Shown one piece after another: positions 1 to 7,624 of a DNA stretch of 37,267 nucleotides. Under the pieces are notes generated by a model, which saw only the letters and a list, made by a program, of their open reading frames with translations, was not told the DNA's origin and did not search any database. This DNA is from Fidelibacterota bacterium (GTDB lineage: Bacteria > Fidelibacterota > Marinisomatia > SCGC-AAA003-L08 > JACNLC01), in NCBI GenBank assembly GCA_014381725.1, contig JACNLC010000080.1:1-37267 (forward strand), given 5' to 3'. The position numbers and the translations under genes were made by a program. How positions within the stretch are numbered: position 1 is the first letter of the stretch; every line of letters starts with the position of its first letter.

Positions 1-249
1 AATTGTCTGCGTGCCACAAATAAACCGCACAGACGAAAGCCCAAATCCCCATTTTCCCATACCATCTTGTGCGGCTTTGATGAGTTCAGGATGATTAGAT
101 AATCCAAGATAATTGTTTGCGCAAAAATTTAACACTGTGTTATCGCCAACACGGATTTCTGCACTCTGTTGTGAGTTGATAATCCGCTCGGATTTATACA
201 AACCTGCCTCTTTGATTGCGGATAATTCTTTGTTTAGTCTGGTTTTCAT
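1..249 (-). CDS. kbl: Glycine C-acetyltransferase (2-amino-3-ketobutyrate CoA ligase), N-terminal part, cut by window edge
   Basis: The first 83 residues of a minus-strand gene lie here; the rest is beyond base 1. The product is a PLP enzyme of the alpha-oxoamine synthase family. It cleaves 2-amino-3-ketobutyrate with CoA to give glycine and acetyl-CoA, the second step of threonine breakdown. The visible part contains [15 protein letters not shown] and [14 protein letters not shown], both strongly typical of Kbl N-termini. The ATG at 249 has a GGAG ribosome binding site about 6 bases upstream. The partner threonine dehydrogenase lies upstream on the same strand (1587-2606), separated by a TPR protein gene. 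The PLP lysine and C-terminal domain cannot be seen. The family call is secure; the completeness of the gene is unknown. Confidence 0.9.
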   Translation of the reverse strand, partial: MKTRLNKELSAIKEAGLYKSERIINSQQSAEIRVGDNTVLNFCANNYLGLSNHPELIKAAQDGMGKWGFGLSSVRFICGTQTI

Positions 250-263
250 TTTTTCTCCATTTT

Positions 264-284
264 AGCCACAGATTACGCGGATTA
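264..284. repeat. Possible copy of a dispersed intergenic short repeat (CCACAGATTACGCGGATTA)
   Basis: The 76-base gap between kbl and the TPR gene contains CCACAGATTACGCGGATTA. On the minus strand it reads TAATCCGCGTAATCTGTGG, two similar half-units (AATCCGCG and AATCTGTGG). From memory, very similar sequences recur between genes in many bacterial genomes, including FCB bacteria. Only one copy was noticed in this window, so the repeat status is recollection and not something seen here. Confidence 0.3.
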
Positions 285-325
285 AACCGATGCTAATTTT
301 GTATTTCTGTGTTCGATTTTGATAT

Positions 326-1522
326 TTATTGGCAATATTTCTTTATCATCACCAACGCATTTGAATGTCCCAACTCTCCTGCTTTATGCCAATCTTTGCA
401 TCCTCCAGCTTCATCACTACTTAAATATTTCGCAACCCCGCGATTGAAGTAAGCAGACGCATAGTTTGGATTGATTTCTATTACTTTGGTGTAATCGTCT
501 ATCGCACCGGAATAATTACCTAAATCATATTTCGCAATCCCGCGATTGTAGTAAGCATCCACATCGTTTGGATCGATTTCAATTACTTTGTTGTAATCTG
601 CTATGGCACCGGAAATATCACCTAATCTCCTTTTTGCTATCCCGCGATTGTAGTAAGCACTCACATAGTTTGGATTGATATCAATTGCTTTAGTGTAATC
701 CGCTATCGCACCGGAAATATCACCAAAATTGTATTTCGCATTCCCGCGATTGTAGTAAGCACCTGCATCGTTTGGATTGATTTCAATTACTTTGTTGTAA
801 TCGGTTATCGCACCGGAAATATCACCTAATCTCCTTTTTGCTATCCCGCGATTGTAGTAAGTAAGCGTATAGTTTGGATCGATTTCAATTGCTTTGGTCC
901 AATCCGCTATCGCCTGTTCATAATCTTCATTTTCAGCCGCATCGTAAGCACGGTTGAAATACTCTTGTGCTGTTAGTTTTTCTGTTTCTCTTGTGTAAGT
1001 TTTTGCAAGTTTAAGTGCTTCTTTTTCGTCTTTCACTTTTGTCAATTCTTCTCGCAGTCTTTTCAACTCTGCAATTACTTTTTCGTGTTCCTCTCGCATC
1101 TTTTGTAATTCTTGCGTTTTTTCACGGCTGGCCAGTATTTTATCCAATTTCCTGCGTATGTCATCTTTATCAATTGTGATTGTTGCTTTTAGGTAATATT
1201 CTTTTCCGTTCCAAGTTTCTTCAAGAATTTCGGTTTTTGTAATTCCAGCCGAAACAGATTGGATTGTTTCTTTCACTGTCATACCACTTTCAGTATGTTT
1301 ACCAATTTGGTTTTCCCATTCTTCCATTTCAAACTCGCTCATAATGAAAACGGAAACCTCTTCCAATAGGATCTGTTTGCATTGGTCTAATGCGTTAGCG
1401 CGAGATGTTACTTTGCTGTCATAATCACTTGCAATGTATGTGTATTCTCGCACAAATGTTTCTTCTTTAGCAAAAATAAAGCCACCACACATTATTAAGA
1501 TTGCAATTATTTTTGTTTTCAT
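326..1522 (-). CDS. Exported coiled-coil and TPR repeat protein
   Basis: This is a 398-residue protein of unknown specific function. Residues 1-18 form a signal peptide, so it is probably periplasmic. Residues 20-130 are a compact alpha/beta-looking region. Residues 130-175 are rich in Glu, Lys and Leu with heptad-like spacing, suggesting a coiled coil. From about 184 to 387 there are six 34-residue TPR units with the pattern AYYNRGxAKxxLGDxSGAIxDYxKxIEINPN. TPR arrays usually bind proteins, so a scaffold or assembly role is likely, but no partner can be named. The gene has a good ribosome site (AAAGGAG, 8 bases before ATG). It sits between tdh and kbl on the same strand, an odd position for a protein with no evident link to threonine breakdown. 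Confidence 0.88.
   Translation of the reverse strand: MKTKIIAILIMCGGFIFAKEETFVREYTYIASDYDSKVTSRANALDQCKQILLEEVSVFIMSEFEMEEWENQIGKHTESGMTVKETIQSVSAGITKTEILEETWNGKEYYLKATITIDKDDIRRKLDKILASREKTQELQKMREEHEKVIAELKRLREELTKVKDEKEALKLAKTYTRETEKLTAQEYFNRAYDAAENEDYEQAIADWTKAIEIDPNYTLTYYNRGIAKRRLGDISGAITDYNKVIEINPNDAGAYYNRGNAKYNFGDISGAIADYTKAIDINPNYVSAYYNRGIAKRRLGDISGAIADYNKVIEIDPNDVDAYYNRGIAKYDLGNYSGAIDDYTKVIEINPNYASAYFNRGVAKYLSSDEAGGCKDWHKAGELGHSNALVMIKKYCQ
464..973 (-). repeat. Tandem 102-base repeats encoding TPR units
   Basis: Five successive 102-base units inside the TPR gene encode 34-residue repeats. Units 2 and 4 are nearly the same at DNA level (both carry a stretch encoding YYNRGIAKRRLGDISGAI), which suggests recent duplication or recombination between units. 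The reading frame is kept throughout, so unit number could change without breaking the gene. Confidence 0.75.
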
Positions 1523-1586
1523 ATTACTATCTCCTTTGTGGCCTTACCACTGTTTATTGTCATGTTAAATATCAAATGGTGCTTTA

Positions 1587-2606
1587 CTACACATTGTAAA
1601 TTGCTGTTATATTCGGTATTAAATATGTGTTAAATGCTTTTTCAAAATCGTGTTTTGGGTTCCAATTCCAGTCCGTTTTTGCTGATGAGTCATCGCAATC
1701 TGCTGGCCAGCTATCCACAATTGCTTGTCGTTTTTCGCTAATTTCTGTACCGATTATCGCATCTGGGAAAAACGAAAGCGTTTTTTCGCGAAGCTCTGTT
1801 GCAGTTGGTGCAAATGCACGGATATTGTAAACAGATTGTGTTAGATTTTCTTTGTTAGCACGCATCAAATGGGAAATTGCATCAATTGCATCAGGCATTG
1901 TCATAAATGGGATTTGTGTGTCATCACGGACGAAGCAATTATAATTTTCACCTTTCGCGGCTGAGTGTAGCATTTCTGGTGCAAAATCTGATGTCCCGCC
2001 TGTCGGGATTGTCATAGCCGAAATTATGCCTGGGAATCGGATCGAGCGAAAATCCACGAAACCGCTCAAATTTTGTGCGGCGAGTCGTTGGTAATTTTTC
2101 TCAAAATACGCACCCAGTAATTCTGCATAAATTTTGTTGCAACCATACATTGTTTCTGGTGTGCAGAACTGTGCTTCTGTAATGGCACCTGCGGTTTTTT
2201 TTGTTTCTAAATCTGGCAAACCATAAACAGCAATCGAACTTGGGAAGAAAAACGGGATTGCCTTGCCCTGCGAGCGACCTTGTTCAACGGCGAGTGTGAG
2301 CAAATTCAGTGTTCCACCAACATTCACATCGTGTGCCGATTGTGGGGAAAATTCTGCTCTCGTCGATAGCAATGCCGCGAGATGGTAAATCGCGGAAATT
2401 TCGTATTCACCATTTATTTGTTCCATCAGCGATTTATCAAGCACATTGCCTATGATTGGTTCCATAACTTTATTCGAAATTGATGCATCTAAAGTTTGCA
2501 AATCCATCGCGATGATGCTTGAAGTTCCGTTTCTATAAAGGTCAGCGATTAAACCTCGTCCCATTTCGCCGTTTGCACCGGTGATTAAAATTACTTTTTT
2601 TCTCAT
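1587..2606 (-). CDS. tdh: L-threonine 3-dehydrogenase, short-chain dehydrogenase (epimerase-like) type
   Basis: This 339-residue NAD-dependent enzyme of the extended SDR family oxidises L-threonine to 2-amino-3-ketobutyrate. It has the Rossmann glycine motif TGANGEMG (residues 9-16), the conserved SSIAVYG strand near residue 123, and the catalytic pair Y154/K158 in MYGCNK. The segment RSIRFPGIISAMTIPTGGTS followed by DFAPEM is the signature that separates SDR-type threonine dehydrogenases from sugar epimerases. The start has an AGGGA ribosome site. Kbl, which uses the unstable product, is encoded downstream on the same strand after the TPR gene. A generic sugar-nucleotide epimerase is the alternative, but the substrate-loop motif and the kbl neighbour argue against it. 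Confidence 0.88.
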   Translation of the reverse strand: MRKKVILITGANGEMGRGLIADLYRNGTSSIIAMDLQTLDASISNKVMEPIIGNVLDKSLMEQINGEYEISAIYHLAALLSTRAEFSPQSAHDVNVGGTLNLLTLAVEQGRSQGKAIPFFFPSSIAVYGLPDLETKKTAGAITEAQFCTPETMYGCNKIYAELLGAYFEKNYQRLAAQNLSGFVDFRSIRFPGIISAMTIPTGGTSDFAPEMLHSAAKGENYNCFVRDDTQIPFMTMPDAIDAISHLMRANKENLTQSVYNIRAFAPTATELREKTLSFFPDAIIGTEISEKRQAIVDSWPADCDDSSAKTDWNWNPKHDFEKAFNTYLIPNITAIYNV

Positions 2607-2758
2607 TTATTCCCTACTTTATAAGAAAGATATAAAAATATTACTCCTAAATTTACGATAAATCAACATTTACTAAATATTAATCTTGATATTTCTTTAT
2701 TCTTGTAAGAAATTTAATAGGCAGTCAGACAGTAATTTTACAATCTATCGGAGCACCA

Positions 2759-3271
2759 ATGGAAATAAATGCACAAAAAATAGTTAGTTGGATAATTTTA
2801 GGAATAGGATTTTTTGGGTTTATAATTGCACTTTCGCAAAACGAATTTACAATTGCTATCATTATTTTAATTAGCAGCTTAATATTTTGGATAGGATATT
2901 CCTTATTAATGAAAGAAACACACGATTCCAAATTATTCAGTTTAGTAATTGCTGGAGCTGGTCTGTTAGTTAGCTTGGCAATATTCACACATTTTGGAGT
3001 TGAGAAGATTTCATTTCCGCAAGGAGCTATTATATTCCATAGTGATGGAATTGCAAAAGCTCTTGCCGTTGTTTTATTTACGCTTATTCCAATTGTAATG
3101 TTCAAAGCTACGCTGGGCACAAAATCAATTCCATCTATTCAAAATCATTTTCATACTACACAAGCTCAAGTTACACCAAAGCCTGTTGAAGATAAAATTT
3201 ATATTGATGACGATGTATGGGAAGAAGCCACCGAAGAAGATTTATTCTCCGGAGAATATATAGAGGAGTAA
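2759..3271 (+). CDS. Small membrane protein of unknown function with acidic C-terminal tail
   Basis: I do not recognise this 170-residue protein. It has four likely membrane segments at about residues 8-26, 29-50, 60-77 and 95-115. A soluble tail follows, ending in a strongly acidic stretch (DDDVWEEATEEDLFSGEYIEE, residues 150-170). The ATG at 2759 has GGAG at 2750-2753. The gene stands alone on the plus strand between minus-strand operons, with 152 bases upstream and its own terminator-like hairpin just downstream at 3296-3321. An antisense frame at 2725-3120 covers the same bases but lacks the membrane-protein pattern and looks like a shadow. Confidence 0.7.
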   Translation: MEINAQKIVSWIILGIGFFGFIIALSQNEFTIAIIILISSLIFWIGYSLLMKETHDSKLFSLVIAGAGLLVSLAIFTHFGVEKISFPQGAIIFHSDGIAKALAVVLFTLIPIVMFKATLGTKSIPSIQNHFHTTQAQVTPKPVEDKIYIDDDVWEEATEEDLFSGEYIEE

Positions 3272-3285
3272 CATTTAGTTGAATT

Positions 3286-4212
3286 TTATTCTTTTACGGG
3301 TGGGATAGATTTTCCGCCCGTTTTATTTTGCATAAATCCCAAAACTGCATGAATTTTTAGAAATATACGGATTGCTGCAACTGGCAAAAACCGATAAAAC
3401 TTATCGCCAATCTTACCACAGAATTTCAACAAAATTGTTGCAGGCAACAAAAACCCGAGCCAACGAATTTGGTTTTGGAAATACAACGGATGTTTTTTGA
3501 AAATTATTGGCAAAACAAAGCGCCCAAATTCTTCCAATCGTTTGCAGTGCGTTTGAAAGTCGGGGTGATTTTCACGCAAAACAGAAACACCACCACAAAA
3601 TTGCACTTGAGGAAAACTTTCATTAATTCGGAGCATCAAATCTAATTCCTGTCCACCGTATGATTTAAAATTTTCATCGAATACTCCTGATTTTTTCAAA
3701 ACATCTAGCCGAATCGCTGCATTGGCAAAAAGCACATTTTCTGGTGGAACTAAATCACCATTTTTGAACCGATGCAAACCACGCAATTTACGATTTAGAT
3801 AATTTTCAAATTTCTTGTCAGAACTTGTATAATTTATCAATCCACAAGCACCAGTTGTTTTTTTGTTTTCGGTAAAAAAATCCAAATATCCCTGAACCCA
3901 GTTTTTAGGAAGAACAATATTCGCATTTGTAAAGAGACAATATTCACCTTTTGCTTGAGAGATACCCGAATTTCTTGATGCCGAACGCCCTCGATTATTG
4001 TTATGTTGAATGAGTTTAAACTTACTCTCAAATTTGGCAGAGTTCCAAAGGTTTGCAGAGTCATCATTTGAGCCATCATCCACGAAAATAATTTCAAACA
4101 AATTTGGATTTGCTATTTGGTTATTCAAAGATTCGATGAGTTTCGGAAAAGATTGTTCTGAATTATAGCCGATGATGATGACAGAGATTTTAAGATTTCC
4201 TGTAGAGGTCAT
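3286..4212 (-). CDS. Glycosyltransferase family 2 protein with altered DxD motif
   Basis: This 308-residue GT-A-fold protein is the last gene of the glycan cluster. It opens with ISVIIIGYNSE and has VDDGSNDD at about residues 44-51, the usual nucleotide-sugar binding start. Where family 2 enzymes normally have a metal-binding DxD, it reads FTNANIVLP (N96-A97-N98). A hydrophobic segment near residues 250-270 may anchor it to the membrane. I chose the start at 4212 over an ATG 14 codons upstream because it gives an ATGA overlap with the preceding gene and begins just before the first beta strand. It probably transfers a sugar to a lipid-linked glycan, but the NAN motif may mean low activity, a metal-independent mechanism or no catalysis. 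Confidence 0.82.
   Translation of the reverse strand: MTSTGNLKISVIIIGYNSEQSFPKLIESLNNQIANPNLFEIIFVDDGSNDDSANLWNSAKFESKFKLIQHNNNRGRSASRNSGISQAKGEYCLFTNANIVLPKNWVQGYLDFFTENKKTTGACGLINYTSSDKKFENYLNRKLRGLHRFKNGDLVPPENVLFANAAIRLDVLKKSGVFDENFKSYGGQELDLMLRINESFPQVQFCGGVSVLRENHPDFQTHCKRLEEFGRFVLPIIFKKHPLYFQNQIRWLGFLLPATILLKFCGKIGDKFYRFLPVAAIRIFLKIHAVLGFMQNKTGGKSIPPVKE
3296..3321 (+). terminator. Rho-independent terminator for the small membrane protein, inside the 3' end of the opposing gene
   Basis: ACGGGTGG (3296-3303) pairs with CCGCCCGT (3314-3321), with one G-U pair and a 10-base loop. It is followed by TTTTATTTT on the plus strand. It begins 24 bases after the stop of the plus-strand gene at 2759-3271. 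It lies within the last codons of the convergent glycosyltransferase, where the minus-strand side is followed by A residues, so it should act only on plus-strand transcription. Confidence 0.6.
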
Positions 4213-5315
4213 AATCCTAAAGTTTCCAATAAAATTTGATCCTGTATTTCCCATACAAAATTTTGCAGTGCAATTTGCTGGTTGTTTTCACGATTGTAAT
4301 CTTGCTCCAAAAGGTTCGAAACAGTTTCTACAATTTTCGGAAAATCATTTGGTGAAACAACTGCTCCAGATGAATAATTTTCAATCGCCTTTGTCATTTC
4401 CGGGAAATCGCTTGCTATAGTTGGAATTCCCGCTAAAAAATATTCATACAATTTATTTGGCAATGCGTGAATATAACTTTTGCTAATCGGCTCAATCAAA
4501 GAAAATCCTATATCGGCTTCTACTGTATAGGAAAGCAACTCGAGATATGGAACTGCACCTACAAAAAACACTCTATTTTCGCATTTCTTTTGTTTCGCAT
4601 AATTTTTGACTTCTTCGGTAAAATCACCTTTACCAATAAACACACAAACGCCATCTGGAAAATGTTCTAATAAATCAACCATTATTTTAAGCCCACGACC
4701 ATGCTGAATCACCCCTTGATACAAAAACATCTTTTGTTTGTCAGTGATGTCTAGTTGTCTTCGTAGATCAATAGTTGAAAATTTTAACATTTTTGACGGA
4801 GGTAAGTTTTTAATTACAATCGGCTCAGGAATTTTTGGATAAATAGATTTTAGATATGTCCCATCACTTTCTGCAGTAACAATAATTGAATTGCATTTCC
4901 GAATAAAATACTTTTCAAAGTTAGTCCAAAAAAATTGATAATGTGGTTTGTTAGAAAGCGCCGCAAGTTCCGAATAAATTTCACGAGAATCATAAACGAT
5001 TCGTGCAGATTGTTGAAATTTAGATGTTGCACCTAATGAAAATAAATCTGCAGAAATCAATGTGTCAAATTTTAAAGTGTGCAATATTTTGACGATACCT
5101 TTATGAAATTTCCAATATCTAACCACGCCTTTTTGCCGATTTTGTAAATCAATATGATGAATTATGGCATTGCGATATTTGTTTTTTCCAGTTGGATTTG
5201 CATCAATTATAAAAAGTTTAGCACCAGAATCTAAAATACTATTCGCCATATTGACGCATCGTCCATCAGTAAAAAAATCTCCGAGAAATATTATTCCGAT
5301 AGTTTTATCCATCAT
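4209..5315 (-). CDS. Glycosyltransferase, GT-B fold (family 4-like)
   Basis: This 368-residue protein has the two-domain layout of GT-B enzymes. The C-terminal half carries the nucleotide-sugar site: FLYQGVIQHGRG near residue 197, FIGKGDF near 226, and LPNKLYEYFLAGIPTIASD near 286-304, with the conserved Glu in KLYEY. It likely adds a sugar to the undecaprenyl-linked unit of the surface glycan; donor and linkage cannot be read from sequence. Two adjacent ATG codons (5315 and 5312) are possible starts, and both overlap the end of the preceding glycosyltransferase gene. Its own TGA overlaps the ATG of the next gene. This places it in a translationally coupled cluster. Confidence 0.87.
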   Translation of the reverse strand: MMDKTIGIIFLGDFFTDGRCVNMANSILDSGAKLFIIDANPTGKNKYRNAIIHHIDLQNRQKGVVRYWKFHKGIVKILHTLKFDTLISADLFSLGATSKFQQSARIVYDSREIYSELAALSNKPHYQFFWTNFEKYFIRKCNSIIVTAESDGTYLKSIYPKIPEPIVIKNLPPSKMLKFSTIDLRRQLDITDKQKMFLYQGVIQHGRGLKIMVDLLEHFPDGVCVFIGKGDFTEEVKNYAKQKKCENRVFFVGAVPYLELLSYTVEADIGFSLIEPISKSYIHALPNKLYEYFLAGIPTIASDFPEMTKAIENYSSGAVVSPNDFPKIVETVSNLLEQDYNRENNQQIALQNFVWEIQDQILLETLGL

Positions 5316-6225
5316 TCAGTCCGCGTATTTTTCTAATTTGAGTCAACAATTTATAAATTATTTTAGGATAAGCAAACCAAGTTAGAAGAAAGTGGATAAC
5401 ATTCTTTAGATTAATTGACGATCTAATAAATGCTTTTCTGTAGAATAATCTTGCTTTCTTTAAATTATTTGCTGACTCCCAAAGACGAGCAATCCTGCGA
5501 TAATGATCTGATAAATACTTTTTGCCAACTGTTGTTTGTATTAATTGTTTATGAGTTTCAACAACAAGTTGGAATGTCTCTGCTTCCTTTGTAGCATTTG
5601 CAGAAATTGAATTTTCGTGAACTATCCAATCGGCAAGATATTCATCCACAGTGGAAAATACAGCCCCTTCATTGGCTAAACGAATCAAAAAATCCCATTC
5701 GTGGTCAAAAGTATCGTTCATAAATTGTGTAATACAGGTAAATCTTTTGAGATTGATTAACATTGTGTGGAATACTGGACCGGATGAAATTAATAATTCA
5801 CTCAAACAATTACCGTAATAATTCGACAAATTATGAGGTATCTTTTTCTTCTCTCTGATTTCGTAATAATTACAAAGGACAACATCGATTGATTGATTTG
5901 ATTGAAATTCAGAAAGTTGTTTTTCGAACTTTTCTATATGAATTGTATCATCTGAATCCAAAAATGTGAGATAATCGCCATCACATAAATTTACTCCATA
6001 TTTCCTAGCATAATGGCATCCATAATTTTTATCCAATTTATGGTGTTTTAATCGCTCGTCATTGAAATTATCTACAACTATTTTTGTGTCGTCTGTTGAC
6101 CCATCATCCACGATTATCAATTCCCAATTTTTGTGCGTTTGTTGTACCACACTTTTAATTGATTTTTTGATTGTATGTGCCCTGTTAAAAGTTGGCATTA
6201 CTATGGAAATTAATGGTTCTTTCAT
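5305..6225 (-). CDS. Glycosyltransferase family 2
   Basis: This is a 306-residue GT-A enzyme with complete motifs: ISIVMPTFNRAHTI at the N-terminus, IIVDDGSTDDT at residues 37-47, and the metal-binding FLDSDD at 88-93. The acceptor side includes DHEWDFLIRLANEG near residue 175, a common pattern in O-antigen and capsule glycosyltransferases. A basic C-terminal segment with hydrophobic stretches may touch the membrane. The ATG forms a 4-base ATGA overlap with the stop of the flippase gene (6222-6225), and the stop overlaps the next glycosyltransferase. Of the two family 2 enzymes in this cluster, this is the one with an intact metal site. Confidence 0.88.
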   Translation of the reverse strand: MKEPLISIVMPTFNRAHTIKKSIKSVVQQTHKNWELIIVDDGSTDDTKIVVDNFNDERLKHHKLDKNYGCHYARKYGVNLCDGDYLTFLDSDDTIHIEKFEKQLSEFQSNQSIDVVLCNYYEIREKKKIPHNLSNYYGNCLSELLISSGPVFHTMLINLKRFTCITQFMNDTFDHEWDFLIRLANEGAVFSTVDEYLADWIVHENSISANATKEAETFQLVVETHKQLIQTTVGKKYLSDHYRRIARLWESANNLKKARLFYRKAFIRSSINLKNVIHFLLTWFAYPKIIYKLLTQIRKIRGLNDG

Positions 6226-7622
6226 TGAACTTTACGGATTAGAATAATTCCAATTATAGCAAACCACAAAAATACAAATATAGATTGTAAAATTGAAAAG
6301 TGAAACAAAATATTTGATATATAAATTAGCATTGCCACTATAAAATATCCGATTATTGACTTCCAGAAAAACGGAATGTGAAATAGTTTGTTTGCTTTAA
6401 AATATAGCGGAATTATCATCAATCCAAATGATAGTGCAGTTGCAATTGCTGCACCCATTGCGCCAAATTTTGGAATGAGAAAAATATTAAGTCCGACATT
6501 TGAAAATGCACCAAGTCCGCGAAATACTGGTAATAATTTAGTTTTATTAGAATAGAATATCCCCGGCATTAGCAAATGATAAAATCCGAGAAAAATATAA
6601 CCCAGCATAACAATCGGAATAATTTGCGAACTACTCCAAAATTCTTCACCAATTAGATTAATACCAAAGAGTTTAATTTGTATCAACTTATCAATGAACA
6701 AAACAGAAAATACCCAAACCAACATTAAAAAAGAGGAGAAATATAAAGCGATTTTAGCGAACATTTTTGGAGCATCTTTGTTGTGCTCATTTTTTAGAAA
6801 AAATGGGTCCCAGCCAAGTTGAAATCCGGTAATTAAAAACAACATCAAACTGCCAATTTTATAACCAGCACTGTAAACACCTACAGTTGCAACATCACTC
6901 ATCCACAGTAAAATATATCTATCTGACATATCCATCATAATTTGGAAAATAATTGCCGGGAAAATTGGAAGTCCAAACCTAAGAAGCATTTTTAACTTTT
7001 CGGTAGAATATTTAGAAAAATTGATGTTCTTAACAAGCGTTGGCATTACAAGTAAAAAAGTAACCGCAGAAGCAGAAAGTGTTCCATAAAGCGCACCTGT
7101 AACACCCATTTTGTATTTTGCTACTAAAATTAAATTTACACAAAAAGTTATGATGACATTTGTCATTGTGATAAATAAATATCTAAACGGCTGATTGTTG
7201 GAACGAATAATAATAATAGACCGAAAAGAAAATGTGTCAAAAAATAAAATTAATGCCGCAATTCTAAAGAAGATTGGATGTGGAGAATTGAGAAGAACTT
7301 CAGAAATTGGTGATGCAAAAATCCAAAGGAACCCGGAGAATAAAATTGCCGTTACTGTAATCGAAGCGAAAATAGTTGTGCAAACGGTCTGTTTATCTTC
7401 TCCGCTTTTTACATAGTATTTCATCAAGGCGGAATCGAGACCATAACTGTAAAGCACCTGTGAAAAAGCAATAAAAGTAAAAATTAAGGCATAAATTCCA
7501 AATTCTTCTTTTGTGAGAATATTGGTAAAAAGTGGTAATAATAAAAATGAAACAGCACGGATAGCCACATATCCAATTCCGTAGACTAAAGATTCTTTAC
7601 CAAATTGTCGTATTGTTGACAA
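6222..7622 (-). CDS. Polysaccharide flippase, Wzx/MATE-like (oligosaccharide flippase family)
   Basis: This is a 466-residue protein made almost entirely of membrane helices, about 12-14. Its N-terminus, FGKESLVYGIGYVAIRAVSF, followed by LLPLFTNILTKEEFGIYAL, is the usual opening of the Wzx family. These proteins move undecaprenyl-linked repeat units across the inner membrane. The start codon is TTG, placed only 2 bases after the preceding stop, with no clear ribosome site, so translation likely depends on coupling. The neighbouring glycosyltransferases fit the assignment. No Wzy polymerase or chain-length regulator is encoded in the cluster, so they must be elsewhere or the glycan is a single unit. 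Confidence 0.88.
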   Translation of the reverse strand: MSTIRQFGKESLVYGIGYVAIRAVSFLLLPLFTNILTKEEFGIYALIFTFIAFSQVLYSYGLDSALMKYYVKSGEDKQTVCTTIFASITVTAILFSGFLWIFASPISEVLLNSPHPIFFRIAALILFFDTFSFRSIIIIRSNNQPFRYLFITMTNVIITFCVNLILVAKYKMGVTGALYGTLSASAVTFLLVMPTLVKNINFSKYSTEKLKMLLRFGLPIFPAIIFQIMMDMSDRYILLWMSDVATVGVYSAGYKIGSLMLFLITGFQLGWDPFFLKNEHNKDAPKMFAKIALYFSSFLMLVWVFSVLFIDKLIQIKLFGINLIGEEFWSSSQIIPIVMLGYIFLGFYHLLMPGIFYSNKTKLLPVFRGLGAFSNVGLNIFLIPKFGAMGAAIATALSFGLMIIPLYFKANKLFHIPFFWKSIIGYFIVAMLIYISNILFHFSILQSIFVFLWFAIIGIILIRKVQ

Positions 7623-7624
7623 GA

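Noticed and set aside
464-973. Regular 102-base repeats that could look like an array element
   Set aside because: The repeats keep one reading frame and encode TPR units; there are no distinct spacers, so this is not CRISPR.
2725-3120. Minus-strand open frame of 131 codons
   Set aside because: It is antisense to the membrane protein at 2759-3271, which has a ribosome site and a clear helix pattern; the antisense product looks like a shadow.
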